Shown here: piece by piece, positions 17,549 through 25,280 of the stretch
Position numbering within the stretch: position 1 is the stretch's first letter
How the letters are laid out: every line of letters starts with the position of its first letter
Assembly (NCBI RefSeq): GCF_036924715.1
Contig: NZ_JAZHSB010000001.1
Span: 2,409,001-2,473,000 of the forward strand
Direction of reading: 5' to 3'
DNA: 64,000 nt
From: Bradyrhizobium sp. AZCC 1721
Lineage (GTDB): Bacteria > Pseudomonadota > Alphaproteobacteria > Rhizobiales > Xanthobacteraceae
Made by a program: the position numbers and the translations under genes
Notes under the pieces: generated by a model
Database searches by the model: none
Told to the model about the DNA's origin: nothing
What the model saw: the letters and a program-made list of their open reading frames with translations, nothing else

Positions 17549-18418
17549 TCAGGCTTCGTCGATGACGCCGTTTTTGAGCACACCGACGCCCTCTGCTTCA
17601 ACCTCGATGACGTCGCCAGGCTTCAGATAGCGCGGCGGGTCGAACCGCGCGCCGGCGCCGGTCGGCGTACCCGTCACGATGACGTCGCCCGGCACCAGCG
17701 TGGTGAAGGTCGAGAGATAGTTGATCAGGTAGCGGAAGCCGAAGATCAACCGGCCGGTGCGGTCGTCCTGTCGGGTCTCGCCATTGACCTTCGTGGTGAG
17801 GCGGATGTCCGCAATCTGGCCTTCATCGGTGTAGGGCACGATCCAGGGGCCGAGGCTGCCGGTGGAATCGAAATTCTTGCCCTGGGTGACGTTGAACTTG
17901 GCGTGCCGCACCCAATCGCGGATGGTGCCTTCGTTGCAGAGCGTGACGGCTGCGATGTGGTCGAGCGCGGCGCTCTCCTTGATGTGCCGGCCGGCCTTGC
18001 CGATCACAAGCACCAGTTCGCCCTCGTAATCGAGTTGCGCCGAGGCGCGCGGGCGGACCAGCGGCGCGTTGTGGCCGACAAAGGAGCGCGGTGTCCGCAT
18101 GAACATGCTCGGATATTTCGGCGCGTCCTGGCCGTCCTTGTATTCGGCGTTGCGGTCGGGGTAGTTCACGCCGATGCAGATGATCTTTTCCGGCGAGGGG
18201 ATCGGCGGCTGCCAACTAACCGCATCGAGCGCGTAATCCGGCGCGCGCCGCGCCGCGTCTTCGGCGAGTTTCATCAGCGCGCCGGCGGCGATGACCTCGC
18301 GCAGTGTCGGGTATTCCGTTCCGAACCGGTCGGAGAGATCGACGATGCCGGCATCGGTCACGGCGCCGTATTTCTGGGTGCCGTTGACGGTGAAGGTAGC
18401 GAGACGGAGAGGGGCCAT
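17549..18418 (-). CDS. hpaG: Fumarylacetoacetate hydrolase family protein, HpaG-like
   Basis: 289 residues with the FAH fold: ICIGVNYPDRNAEY, PLVRPRASAQLDYEGELVLVIG with the metal-binding glutamates, GKNFDSTGSLGPWIV, and a closing VIVTGTPTGAGARFDPPRYLKPGDVIEVEAEGVG. In the homoprotocatechuate pathway this family decarboxylates the oxo-tricarboxylate after CHMS oxidation. E. coli HpaG is a two-domain enzyme; this is a single-domain version. It lies 11 bases downstream of hpaD. ATG 18418 was chosen over a long upstream extension that overlaps hpaD. The exact step (decarboxylase versus hydrolase) is inferred from context. Confidence 0.82.
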   Translation of the reverse strand: MAPLRLATFTVNGTQKYGAVTDAGIVDLSDRFGTEYPTLREVIAAGALMKLAEDAARRAPDYALDAVSWQPPIPSPEKIICIGVNYPDRNAEYKDGQDAPKYPSMFMRTPRSFVGHNAPLVRPRASAQLDYEGELVLVIGKAGRHIKESAALDHIAAVTLCNEGTIRDWVRHAKFNVTQGKNFDSTGSLGPWIVPYTDEGQIADIRLTTKVNGETRQDDRTGRLIFGFRYLINYLSTFTTLVPGDVIVTGTPTGAGARFDPPRYLKPGDVIEVEAEGVGVLKNGVIDEA

Positions 18419-18429
18419 CTTCTGTTCCG

Positions 18430-19413
18430 TCAATCCGCAATCGTGACATCGGCGACGAAGAGCGGCTCGCGAACCTCTTGCCCCGTGAAGGGCGAACCCT
18501 CCTCGAACCAGGAGCGCGGTGCCGGTGCGCCCCACAGCGTTTGTCGGCGCGGGTCCTTTAACGACCAGCGCAGCGGTTCGTGGTCGTGGTCTCCGGTGAA
18601 GTAGTCGCTGGTGTAGAGTTCGAGCCGGTGGTCGTCCGGGTCCCGGACATAGAGGAAGAATGCATTCGAGATGCCGTGGCGGCCCGGGCCGCGCTCGATG
18701 TTCTTCAGATATCCGCTTGAAGCCATCACGTCGCAGAGATGCAGGACGTTCATCGCCGTCGGCACCCAATAGGCAAAATGGTGCAGGCGAGGACCGCGGC
18801 CGTTGGTGATGGCGAGGTCGTGGACGTTGCCCTTGCGGTGCATCCAGGCCGCTGCGATCCGCCCGTTCGGGCCGTCTTCCTCGCCGTATTCGGTCAGCCG
18901 GAAGCCGAGCCGCGCATAGAAGTCGATGGTGCCCTGAACCTCGGGCGCGAAGATGTTGAAATGATCGAGCCGCTGCGGATGGCAGCCTTTATAGAGATCG
19001 TAGCGCCGCAGCAGATGCGGGCGCTTGTCCATCGACGCATAGAGCTCGAGTTGGAAGCCGGCGGGATCGCTGAACTGCAGGGTGCGGCCCTGGAACGGCT
19101 GATCGGCGAAGGCGTAAGGGATGCCGTTCTCGGAAAAAAAGGTCGCGGCCTTGTCGAGGTCGCCGTCATTGCCGACCTTGAAGCCGAGTCGATTGCAGGC
19201 CGCGGCCGGGGCCTTCCGCAGTACCAGCGAGTGATGCTGATGCTCCTCGCTGCCGCGCAAATAAACCGCCTTGTCGTCGGCGTCCTCGACATGCAGGCCA
19301 ACGGTGGTCTCGTAGAATGCGCGGCTCTTGCCGAGGTCGGTGACGTCGAGCACGGCATGGCTGCAGCGGATGATGTTGAACGGCGGGGTGAATGTGTGTG
19401 TCGGAACGGGCAT
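18430..19413 (-). CDS. hpaD: Homoprotocatechuate 2,3-dioxygenase
   Basis: 327 residues with two tandem vicinal-oxygen-chelate modules. It matches type I extradiol homoprotocatechuate 2,3-dioxygenases (Brevibacterium HPCD type): YLRGSEEHQHHSLVLR, AAWMHRKGNVHDLAITNG, GPRLHHFAYW, RGPGRHGISNAFFLYVRDPDDHRLELYTSDYFTGD. By alignment the metal ligands are His151, His212 and Glu265, and the second-sphere histidine is His198. It opens the ring of 3,4-dihydroxyphenylacetate to 5-carboxymethyl-2-hydroxymuconate semialdehyde. The neighbours hpaE, hpaF, hpaG and hpaH complete the route. Confidence 0.93.
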   Translation of the reverse strand: MPVPTHTFTPPFNIIRCSHAVLDVTDLGKSRAFYETTVGLHVEDADDKAVYLRGSEEHQHHSLVLRKAPAAACNRLGFKVGNDGDLDKAATFFSENGIPYAFADQPFQGRTLQFSDPAGFQLELYASMDKRPHLLRRYDLYKGCHPQRLDHFNIFAPEVQGTIDFYARLGFRLTEYGEEDGPNGRIAAAWMHRKGNVHDLAITNGRGPRLHHFAYWVPTAMNVLHLCDVMASSGYLKNIERGPGRHGISNAFFLYVRDPDDHRLELYTSDYFTGDHDHEPLRWSLKDPRRQTLWGAPAPRSWFEEGSPFTGQEVREPLFVADVTIAD

Positions 19414-19430
19414 GTGGTTTCCTCGGCGTT

Positions 19431-19509
19431 GTCATTCCGGGGCGGTCCGCGGACCGAACCCGGAATCTCGAGGTTCCGGGTTCGATGCTTCGCATCGCCC
19501 CGGAACGAC
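19431..19509. repeat. Interspersed palindromic repeat, family 2
   Basis: Second copy of the element at 9094-9171, starting GTCATTCCGGGG and ending CCCCGGAACGAC, with a central GGAATCTCGAGGTTCC. It fills the hpaE-hpaD spacer and will form a long hairpin in the operon transcript, where it could affect mRNA stability or relative expression. Confidence 0.85.
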
Positions 19510-19517
19510 GGTGGCTG

Positions 19518-21059
19518 TTACACTCCCAGTCTCTGAATCTTATGCGTCCCGCGGGCGAGCGAGACGTGCTTGGTTTCCATATAGAACTCGAACGAGTAGT
19601 CGCCGCCGTCGCGGCCGATGCCTGAAGCTTTCATGCCACCGAACGGCGTCGGCAGATGGCGGACGTTTTCGGAATTGAGCCAGATCATGCCGGCCTCCAG
19701 CGCGTCCGCCACGCGGAGCGCGCGCCCCATATCGCCGGTCCAGACATAGCCGGTCAGGCCGTATTGCACGCCGTTGGCGATGTCGATGGCGTCCTTCTCA
19801 TCCTTGAACGGGATCACGGTCAGGAACGGGCCGAACACTTCCTCCTGCGCCACGCGCATGTTTGAGTGCGCGCCGGTGACGAGGGTCGGCTGCACGTAAT
19901 GCCCGCCGCCGGGGCCGTCGTGCGGCCTGCCACCCACCGCGATGGTGGCGCCGTCCTTTCTGGCGATGTCAAAATAGCTGCAGACTTTTGCAAGATGCCG
20001 CTCATTGATCAGCGGCCCAATTTCGGTCGCCGGGTCGAGCGGGTGCCCGACCTTCAGGGCCTTCACCCTTGCGGTCAGCTTTTCGATGAATTCATCGGCG
20101 ATACCTTGCTGCACCAGCAGCCGGCTCGACGAGGTGCAGCGCTCGCCGTTGAGCGAGTAGATCATGAAGACCACCGCATCGAGTGCCCGGTCGAGATCGG
20201 CGTCGTCGAACACGATTACGGGGTTCTTGCCCCCGAGTTCAAAATGCACGCGCTTCAGGGTGGGGGCGCCCTGCGCCATGATCGCGGAACCGGTCGAACT
20301 CTCGCCGACGAACCCGATCGCCTTGATGGCGGGATGTTCGGTCAGCGCCTTGCCCGCTTCCTCACCCATGCCATGGACCGTGTTGAGCACGCCGTCCGGC
20401 AGGCCGGCCTGTTTCGCAAGCTTCGCCAGCAGGTCCGCCGTAACCGGTGACCATTCGGCCGGCTTGTGCACGACGGTGCAGCCGGCGGCCAGCGCCGGCG
20501 CGATCTTCCAGGTCGACAGCATGAACGGCGTGTTCCACGGCGTGATCACGCCGACCGGGCCGATCGGCACTCGGGTCGAGATGTTCCAGTGCTCCTCGGA
20601 GGGCGTGTTGAGGCCGTCTCGGGCTTCGCCGCACTTATCGGCAAAGAAGCGGAAGTTCTCCGCCGCCCGGATCGCGGCTTTGGCCATGAAGCGGTGGGCC
20701 TGGCCGGTGTCGATGCATTCCAGCACCGCGATATCGTCGGCGTGGTCCTCGATCGCGTCGGCCACGCGATGCAGCAATTTTTTCCGCGCAGCGGCAGGCA
20801 TGTCGCGCCAGGATTTGAAAGCCGTTGCGGCGGCGGTTGCGGCGCGGTCGATGTCTTCGGCATTGCCGCGCGCGACCGATGCCAGCACTGCGCCATCAAC
20901 CGGGGACTTCGTCTCAAATGTCTGGCCGGAGACCGACGGCACGGTCTTGCCGTCGATCATGTGGCCAATGCCCTCGCTCTTCAATTTGGCGAGCAGTGGG
21001 GCTGCGCGGTCGCGGTTGGCCTGGAACACATCGCCTGATTTCGGCGTGGGCTTATCCAT
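19518..21059 (-). CDS. hpaE: 5-carboxymethyl-2-hydroxymuconate semialdehyde dehydrogenase
   Basis: 513 residues of the aldehyde dehydrogenase superfamily. Asn176 lies in VITPWNTPFMLSTWKIAPALAAG, Glu274 in FELGGKNPVIVFDDAD and the nucleophile Cys308 in SLNGERCTSSSRLLV. The family member oxidises the semialdehyde made by HpaD to 5-carboxymethyl-2-hydroxymuconate with NAD. The protein is slightly longer than E. coli HpaE because of an N-terminal extension. Its first eight bases overlap the end of hpaF, indicating coupling; a family-2 repeat follows it. Confidence 0.93.
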   Translation of the reverse strand: MDKPTPKSGDVFQANRDRAAPLLAKLKSEGIGHMIDGKTVPSVSGQTFETKSPVDGAVLASVARGNAEDIDRAATAAATAFKSWRDMPAAARKKLLHRVADAIEDHADDIAVLECIDTGQAHRFMAKAAIRAAENFRFFADKCGEARDGLNTPSEEHWNISTRVPIGPVGVITPWNTPFMLSTWKIAPALAAGCTVVHKPAEWSPVTADLLAKLAKQAGLPDGVLNTVHGMGEEAGKALTEHPAIKAIGFVGESSTGSAIMAQGAPTLKRVHFELGGKNPVIVFDDADLDRALDAVVFMIYSLNGERCTSSSRLLVQQGIADEFIEKLTARVKALKVGHPLDPATEIGPLINERHLAKVCSYFDIARKDGATIAVGGRPHDGPGGGHYVQPTLVTGAHSNMRVAQEEVFGPFLTVIPFKDEKDAIDIANGVQYGLTGYVWTGDMGRALRVADALEAGMIWLNSENVRHLPTPFGGMKASGIGRDGGDYSFEFYMETKHVSLARGTHKIQRLGV

Positions 21060-21450
21060 GGGCGGTCACCAGTTTCACAGCTTCGTGGATATTGTTGCGT
21101 TTCCAGCTCGTTTCCTTGTCGTTGATCTGCATGTCGAACGACAGCGCAAACTTGTTGTTCGCAAACACCGGATCAAGGTAGGCCGATAAGGCCTTGAAAA
21201 TATGTTCGCCGGCCTTCTTGCGGGTGGCGAGGTCGCGGCCTTCGCCGAGCCGCAGCACCATGTCGAGAAAACCAAAATCCGGCCGTCCGTTGGCGATCGC
21301 ATAGTGCTCGCATTTGATGGCGCGGACGCGGATACCCCCGAGCGGGAAGATGCCGGTTTCCACCGCCGCCTTCCGGACCAGTTCCACCACCGCGCCAATG
21401 TCGACGCGCCCATCGAGATTGGCTGAATATTCAATCGTGAAGTGCGGCAT
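21052..21450 (-). CDS. hpaF: 5-carboxymethyl-2-hydroxymuconate delta-isomerase
   Basis: 132 residues, the usual size for this trimeric tautomerase-fold enzyme. It keeps the N-terminal proline after Met (MPHFTIEYSANL), the base in tautomerase-superfamily enzymes, and shares TGIFPLGGIRVRA and LALSFDMQIND-like segments with E. coli HpaF. It isomerises 5-carboxymethyl-2-hydroxymuconate to the 2-oxo form before decarboxylation. It lies 29 bases after hpaH. Confidence 0.93.
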   Translation of the reverse strand: MPHFTIEYSANLDGRVDIGAVVELVRKAAVETGIFPLGGIRVRAIKCEHYAIANGRPDFGFLDMVLRLGEGRDLATRKKAGEHIFKALSAYLDPVFANNKFALSFDMQINDKETSWKRNNIHEAVKLVTAHG

Positions 21451-21479
21451 GTTCCGATGGCTCCTGTCGTCCTAAAGCA

Positions 21480-22286
21480 TCAGGCGAAGTAGCAACTCAC
21501 CGAACCGTAAGGTCCATAATCTGCCTGGATCGTGTCGCCTTTGCGGGTTTCGATCGGTCGGATGAACGAGCCCGCCAGCACCACTTGGCCGGCTTCGAGC
21601 GCCAACCCATTCGGTGCGATCTTGTTGGCAAGCCAGGCTACCGACGTGGCGGGATGATTGAGGACTCCGGCCGCAAGCCCGGTCTCTTCAAGCTGACCGT
21701 TGCGGAAACAGAGCGCGCCGATCCAGCGCAGGTCGGCGTCCATTGGCCGGATCGGGCGGCCGCCGAGCACGATGCCGGCATTCGCGGCGTTGTCGGCGAT
21801 GGTGTCGAAAATCTTCCGGGTCGCCTTGGTCTGCGGATCGATCCGCTCGACCCGCGTATCCAGAATCTCCAGCGCGGGCACCACGAAATCGGTGGCGTTA
21901 AGGACGTCGAACATCGTGCTATCAGGTCCAGCCAGCCGCGACTTCATCACGAAGGCCAGTTCGGCCTCGATGCGGGTGGCGATGAAACGATCTGAAGGCA
22001 CAAGCCCGCCGTCGGCAAAGAACATGTCATCGAGCAGGATGCCGGAGTCAGGCTCGTCAATATTGAGCGCGCTCTGCATTGCCTTCGAGGTCAGGCCGAT
22101 CTTGTGGCCCTTCACGGTGCGCCCCTGCGCGACCTTCATCTCGACCCAAGCTTTTTGAATAGCGTAGGCATCCTCGATCGTTATGCCGGGATGTTCAAGC
22201 GAAAGCTGCCGGATCTGTTTGCGGGTCTTCTCGGCGGCATCGAGCCGCTCGGCGGCGCTTCGGATCTCGTCTCTGGAAAGGGCCAT
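21480..22286 (-). CDS. hpaH: 2-oxo-hept-4-ene-1,7-dioate hydratase
   Basis: 268 residues, the same length as E. coli HpaH. Family blocks are visible: [52 protein letters not shown], a metal-site [16 protein letters not shown] and the ALEILDTRV segment. It adds water to the decarboxylated intermediate to give 4-hydroxy-2-oxoheptanedioate, the substrate of HpaI. It is the first gene of the leftward hpa run and diverges from hpaR across a 145-base spacer holding a perfect palindrome. Confidence 0.93.
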   Translation of the reverse strand: MALSRDEIRSAAERLDAAEKTRKQIRQLSLEHPGITIEDAYAIQKAWVEMKVAQGRTVKGHKIGLTSKAMQSALNIDEPDSGILLDDMFFADGGLVPSDRFIATRIEAELAFVMKSRLAGPDSTMFDVLNATDFVVPALEILDTRVERIDPQTKATRKIFDTIADNAANAGIVLGGRPIRPMDADLRWIGALCFRNGQLEETGLAAGVLNHPATSVAWLANKIAPNGLALEAGQVVLAGSFIRPIETRKGDTIQADYGPYGSVSCYFA

Positions 22287-22328
22287 GGGCGTCCGGCTCG
22301 ATCAGCAAAAAGCGGGTTCTGAAATCTG

Positions 22329-22342
22329 TTTAACATGTTAAA
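22329..22342. promoter_or_regulatory. Perfect 14-bp palindrome, candidate HpaR operator
   Basis: TTTAACATGTTAAA is perfectly symmetric and AT-rich in otherwise GC-rich DNA. It lies 43 bases upstream of the hpaH start and about 90 bases upstream of the proposed hpaR start, inside the divergent spacer where MarR-family regulators of catabolic operons usually bind. Binding by HpaR is inferred. Confidence 0.7.
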
Positions 22343-22431
22343 TTATTCGGTGCAAACTGATTTGATGCTTGTTGCGCCGCAAAACTCTATCCTTGCCTCG
22401 ATCGAGGATTCCCAATGGCGGGCCACTGAAG

Positions 22432-22968
22432 ATGTCAGGCAAGAAATCGCCGAACGGATCGCGTTCGGACCCAGAGGGAACGACGGAGGTCCGTCGCGGG
22501 CCGATGCGCGAATTCTCGCGCTCGCTGCCGATGTCGCTCTTGCGCGCGCGCGAAGCCGTGATGCGCCAGTTCCGTCCGTCGTTGCGCAATCATGGGCTGA
22601 CCGAGCAGCAATGGCGGATCCTGCGCGCGCTGACGGCGGTGGATACCATCGAGGTGACCGAGCTGGCACGCGTCGCCTTCCTGCTGGGGCCGAGCCTATC
22701 GCGAATCCTGCGCGATCTCGAAGCGCGCGATCTGATCGAACGCCGCACGGCCAAGGCAGATCTTCGCCGCGGCGAGGTGTCGATCTCCTCCAAGGGGCTG
22801 AAGCTGATCGAGGCCGTCGCGCCCACCTCGGAAGCGATCTACGCCGAGATCACGCACCGTTTTGGAGCGCGCAAGCTCGCCGAATTGCAGGACATGCTGG
22901 GCGAACTCGAGCGCAGCCTTGCCGCGATGGAGGTAGCGGGTGAGGGCGAGGCCGAAGCAGACGAGTAG
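22432..22968 (+). CDS. hpaR: MarR-family regulator of homoprotocatechuate degradation
   Basis: 178 residues. The winged helix region MSLLRAREAVMRQFRPSLRNHGLTEQQWRILRALTAVDTIEVTELARVAFLLGPSLSRILRDLEARDLIERR matches HpaR, and the wing carries DLRRGEVSISSKG. HpaR represses the hpa operon until 4-hydroxyphenylacetate-type ligands bind. The start is uncertain: TTG 22369, ATG 22432 and ATG 22504 are in frame, and none has a strong ribosome-binding site. The ATG at 22504 would give a protein closest in length to E. coli HpaR. It is divergent from hpaH. Confidence 0.88.
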   Translation: MSGKKSPNGSRSDPEGTTEVRRGPMREFSRSLPMSLLRAREAVMRQFRPSLRNHGLTEQQWRILRALTAVDTIEVTELARVAFLLGPSLSRILRDLEARDLIERRTAKADLRRGEVSISSKGLKLIEAVAPTSEAIYAEITHRFGARKLAELQDMLGELERSLAAMEVAGEGEAEADE

Positions 22969-23013
22969 GCGCAAATTTGCATGATGCTACTGGCCCGATG
23001 CATAGCGGCCGGG

Positions 23014-23033
23014 CAAATGATTGCAATCATTTG
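23014..23033. promoter_or_regulatory. Perfect 20-bp palindrome upstream of Ldh/aldolase genes
   Basis: CAAATGATTGCAATCATTTG is perfectly symmetric over 20 bases. It lies 45 bases after hpaR and 145 bases before the dehydrogenase gene. The ATTGCAAT core is typical of MarR-type or GntR-type operators. It differs from the palindrome in front of hpaH, so a different regulator may act here. Confidence 0.65.
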
Positions 23034-23178
23034 TCAAATGCGACTGAGGCGGTAGACATGCGCGCGATTTTTCGTTCAAAATGCCGGCCAAGCCGGTCAT
23101 CAAAACCGGTGCGGGAATCGCGGGGCTAGCTGCTCAAACGCAGGCTCTCCCGTGCAAGGACAGGGCTGAAATCCGGAC

Positions 23179-24264
23179 ATGGTCACAATAAAAGTCAACA
23201 ATCTGATCGACTTCGTCGCAGAGGTTTTTTCTCATTCGGAATCCTCGCCCGAGGAAGCAAGGCGCATCGCTACTTATCTCACGACAGCCAATCTCACCGG
23301 CCATGACAGCCACGGCGTGATCCGGGTTCCGGTCTATATCCGCTGGAAGAAGACGGGCAACGTCGTTCCAAATCAGACCCCTGAGATCGTCGTCGACACC
23401 CCGTCGCTCGCCGTGGTCGATGGCAAGTTCGGCTATGGTCAGACCGTGACGCCATTCGCGGTGCGGACCGGCATTGAGAAGTGCAAGAAGGCGGGACTGT
23501 CAGCCATCGCGCTGCGCAACGCCGGCCACATCGGCCGCGTCGGCGACTGGGCTGAGATGGCCGCCGCCGAAGGGCTAGTATCGGTGCACTTCGTCAATGC
23601 CGCCGGCTCGCTGCTGGTCGCGCCGTATGGCGGTGTCCAGAAACGGCTCTCGACCGCGCCTTACTGCGTCGGCATTCCGCGCCAGAGGCAAGATCCGATC
23701 GTGCTCGATTTTGCCACCTCGATCGTTGCCGAAGGCAAGGTGCTGGTCGCCAGCCGCGGCGGCAAAAAGCTTCCGACCGGCGCACTGGTCGATGCCGACG
23801 GCACGCTGAGCGAGGAGCCGTCCGTGCTCTACGGTCCCTACACGCCGGACGGGCCGCGCGACCACACCAAGGGCACGGGCGCGATCCGCGCGTTCGGCGA
23901 GCACAAGGGCTCGGGGTTGGCGTTCATCTGCGAACTGCTCGGCGGAGCGCTGACCGGCACCGGCGCCACTTCGGGTGGCCGGCAGTTCGCCAACGGCATG
24001 CTTGCCTTCTATATCGATCCCAAGGTGATCGACACGGCCAACTATTTCGACGACGAAATCTCGCGCTATACCGACTTCATCCGGGAGACCAAGCCGATCG
24101 CCGGCGTCGAGTCCGTGCTGGTCCCGGGTGACCCCGAACGCAAGATGCGCGCCGAGCGCACCAGGAACGGCGTGCCGCTGCCTGATGATACCTGGGCTGC
24201 AATCGTCAACACCGCCCGCGAGGTCGGCGTCAGCGAAGCGAGCATTCAGCGCGCGACCAGCTAA
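23179..24264 (+). CDS. Ldh family NAD(P)-dependent oxidoreductase
   Basis: 361 residues of the malate/L-lactate dehydrogenase type 2 family, distinct from classical Rossmann lactate dehydrogenases. The signature NLTGHDSHGVIRVPVYI is near residue 39, RNAGHIGRVGDWAEMAA holds the catalytic histidine, and PIVLDFATSIVAEGKV and EHKGSGLAFICELLGGALTG follow. Members oxidise 2-hydroxy acids (malate, lactate, ureidoglycolate, sugar acids) or reduce imines; the substrate is unknown. An HpaI-family aldolase follows 52 bases downstream, implying a shared 2-oxo or 2-hydroxy acid pathway. Confidence 0.85.
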   Translation: MVTIKVNNLIDFVAEVFSHSESSPEEARRIATYLTTANLTGHDSHGVIRVPVYIRWKKTGNVVPNQTPEIVVDTPSLAVVDGKFGYGQTVTPFAVRTGIEKCKKAGLSAIALRNAGHIGRVGDWAEMAAAEGLVSVHFVNAAGSLLVAPYGGVQKRLSTAPYCVGIPRQRQDPIVLDFATSIVAEGKVLVASRGGKKLPTGALVDADGTLSEEPSVLYGPYTPDGPRDHTKGTGAIRAFGEHKGSGLAFICELLGGALTGTGATSGGRQFANGMLAFYIDPKVIDTANYFDDEISRYTDFIRETKPIAGVESVLVPGDPERKMRAERTRNGVPLPDDTWAAIVNTAREVGVSEASIQRATS

Positions 24265-24316
24265 TCAAATCTGCGAACTCCAACAAATTGTAACGATCAC
24301 AAAGGGAAAGCGATCA

Positions 24317-25096
24317 ATGGCAACCAACAACGTCAAGAAAGTATGGGCCTCGGGCAAGGCCGTGGTGAACGCATGGCTCGCGATCCCGTCCGGCTTCTCG
24401 GCCGAAGTGATCGCGCAATGCGGCTTCGACAGCGTTACCGTCGACATGCAGCACGGCGTGCAGGACTATCTTTCGATGGTGCAATGCTTTCAGGCGATGA
24501 ACGGTCATCCGGTGACGCCGATGGTCCGCGTGCCCTGGAACGAGCCCGGCATCATCGGCAAGGTGCTCGACGGCGGCGCCTATGGCGTGATCTGCCCGAT
24601 GATCAACACCAAGGAGGAGGCGAAGAACCTCGTCCAGTATTCCAAGTATCCGCCGAAGGGCACGCGCTCGAACGGCCCGATCCGCTCCGGCATGTATGGC
24701 TCGGCCGGTTCTTACCAGCAGACGGCGAACGACGAGATTGTGCTGCTGCCGATGATGGAGACCAGGACGGCGGTCGAAAACATGGAGTCGATCCTCGACG
24801 TCGAAGGCATAGACGGCGTCTATATCGGCCCGTCCGACCTCGGTTTCTCCTATGGCCTGGTGCCGAAGCTCGACCGCGACGAACCTGAAATACTCAAGAT
24901 CTACGAGAAGATCGTCAAGGAATGCGGCAAGCGCGGGCTCAATCCCGGCATCCACTGCTCGGGTGCCGAGGGCGCGGTGCGCGCCATCAACATGGGCTTC
25001 AAGCTCGTGACGCTGTCGAACGAGAGCGGCCTGATGATGACCTACGCCAAGATGCAGGTGAATCAGACCCGCAAGGATAGCGGCGGGAAGGCGTAA
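24317..25096 (+). CDS. hpaI: HpcH/HpaI family aldolase
   Basis: 259 residues, a class II pyruvate-aldolase fold. Residues aligning with E. coli HpaI are His46 (in DMQHG), Arg71, and the metal ligands Glu148 (MMETRTAVENM) and Asp174 (YIGPSDLG). HpaI splits 4-hydroxy-2-oxoheptanedioate into pyruvate and succinate semialdehyde. The sequence DMQHG instead of the DGEHA typical of HpaI/GarL marks a divergent subgroup, so a sugar-acid aldolase role with the neighbouring dehydrogenase and UxaA-like dehydratase is an alternative. ATG 24317 follows AAAGGGAAAG. Confidence 0.75.
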   Translation: MATNNVKKVWASGKAVVNAWLAIPSGFSAEVIAQCGFDSVTVDMQHGVQDYLSMVQCFQAMNGHPVTPMVRVPWNEPGIIGKVLDGGAYGVICPMINTKEEAKNLVQYSKYPPKGTRSNGPIRSGMYGSAGSYQQTANDEIVLLPMMETRTAVENMESILDVEGIDGVYIGPSDLGFSYGLVPKLDRDEPEILKIYEKIVKECGKRGLNPGIHCSGAEGAVRAINMGFKLVTLSNESGLMMTYAKMQVNQTRKDSGGKA

Positions 25097-25104
25097 AAGA
25101 TCTC

Positions 25105-25258
25105 GTGTCCCGGACGCGGTGCAGCGCTTCTTAGCGCTGCACCGCAGAGCCGGGACCTAGTAGCAGCAGCGGTGCGTGGGCCCCGGATCAGCAGCGCATC
25201 GTAGGAGTCGCGCGAAGCGCGATCCCGAACGCGCTGCGCAGCATCCGGGGTACGATAG
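25105..25258. repeat. Two interspersed palindromic repeats, family 4
   Basis: At 25105-25157 a hairpin with 10-base stem GGTGCAGCGC/GCGCTGCACC and 6-base loop lies inside outer GTCCCGG/CCGGGAC arms. At about 25179-25257 a second element begins GGGCCCCGGAT and ends ATCCGGGG, with an internal TCGCGCGAAGCGCGA hairpin. They separate the aldolase and UxaA-like genes. No T-tract follows, so they are not classical terminators. Confidence 0.75.
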
Positions 25259-25280
25259 CTAGATACCGAGGAGATATCCC

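Noticed and set aside
25105..25157. Hairpin after the aldolase gene as a rho-independent terminator
   Set aside because: The stem is strong, but no T-tract follows and the element belongs to a dispersed repeat family.
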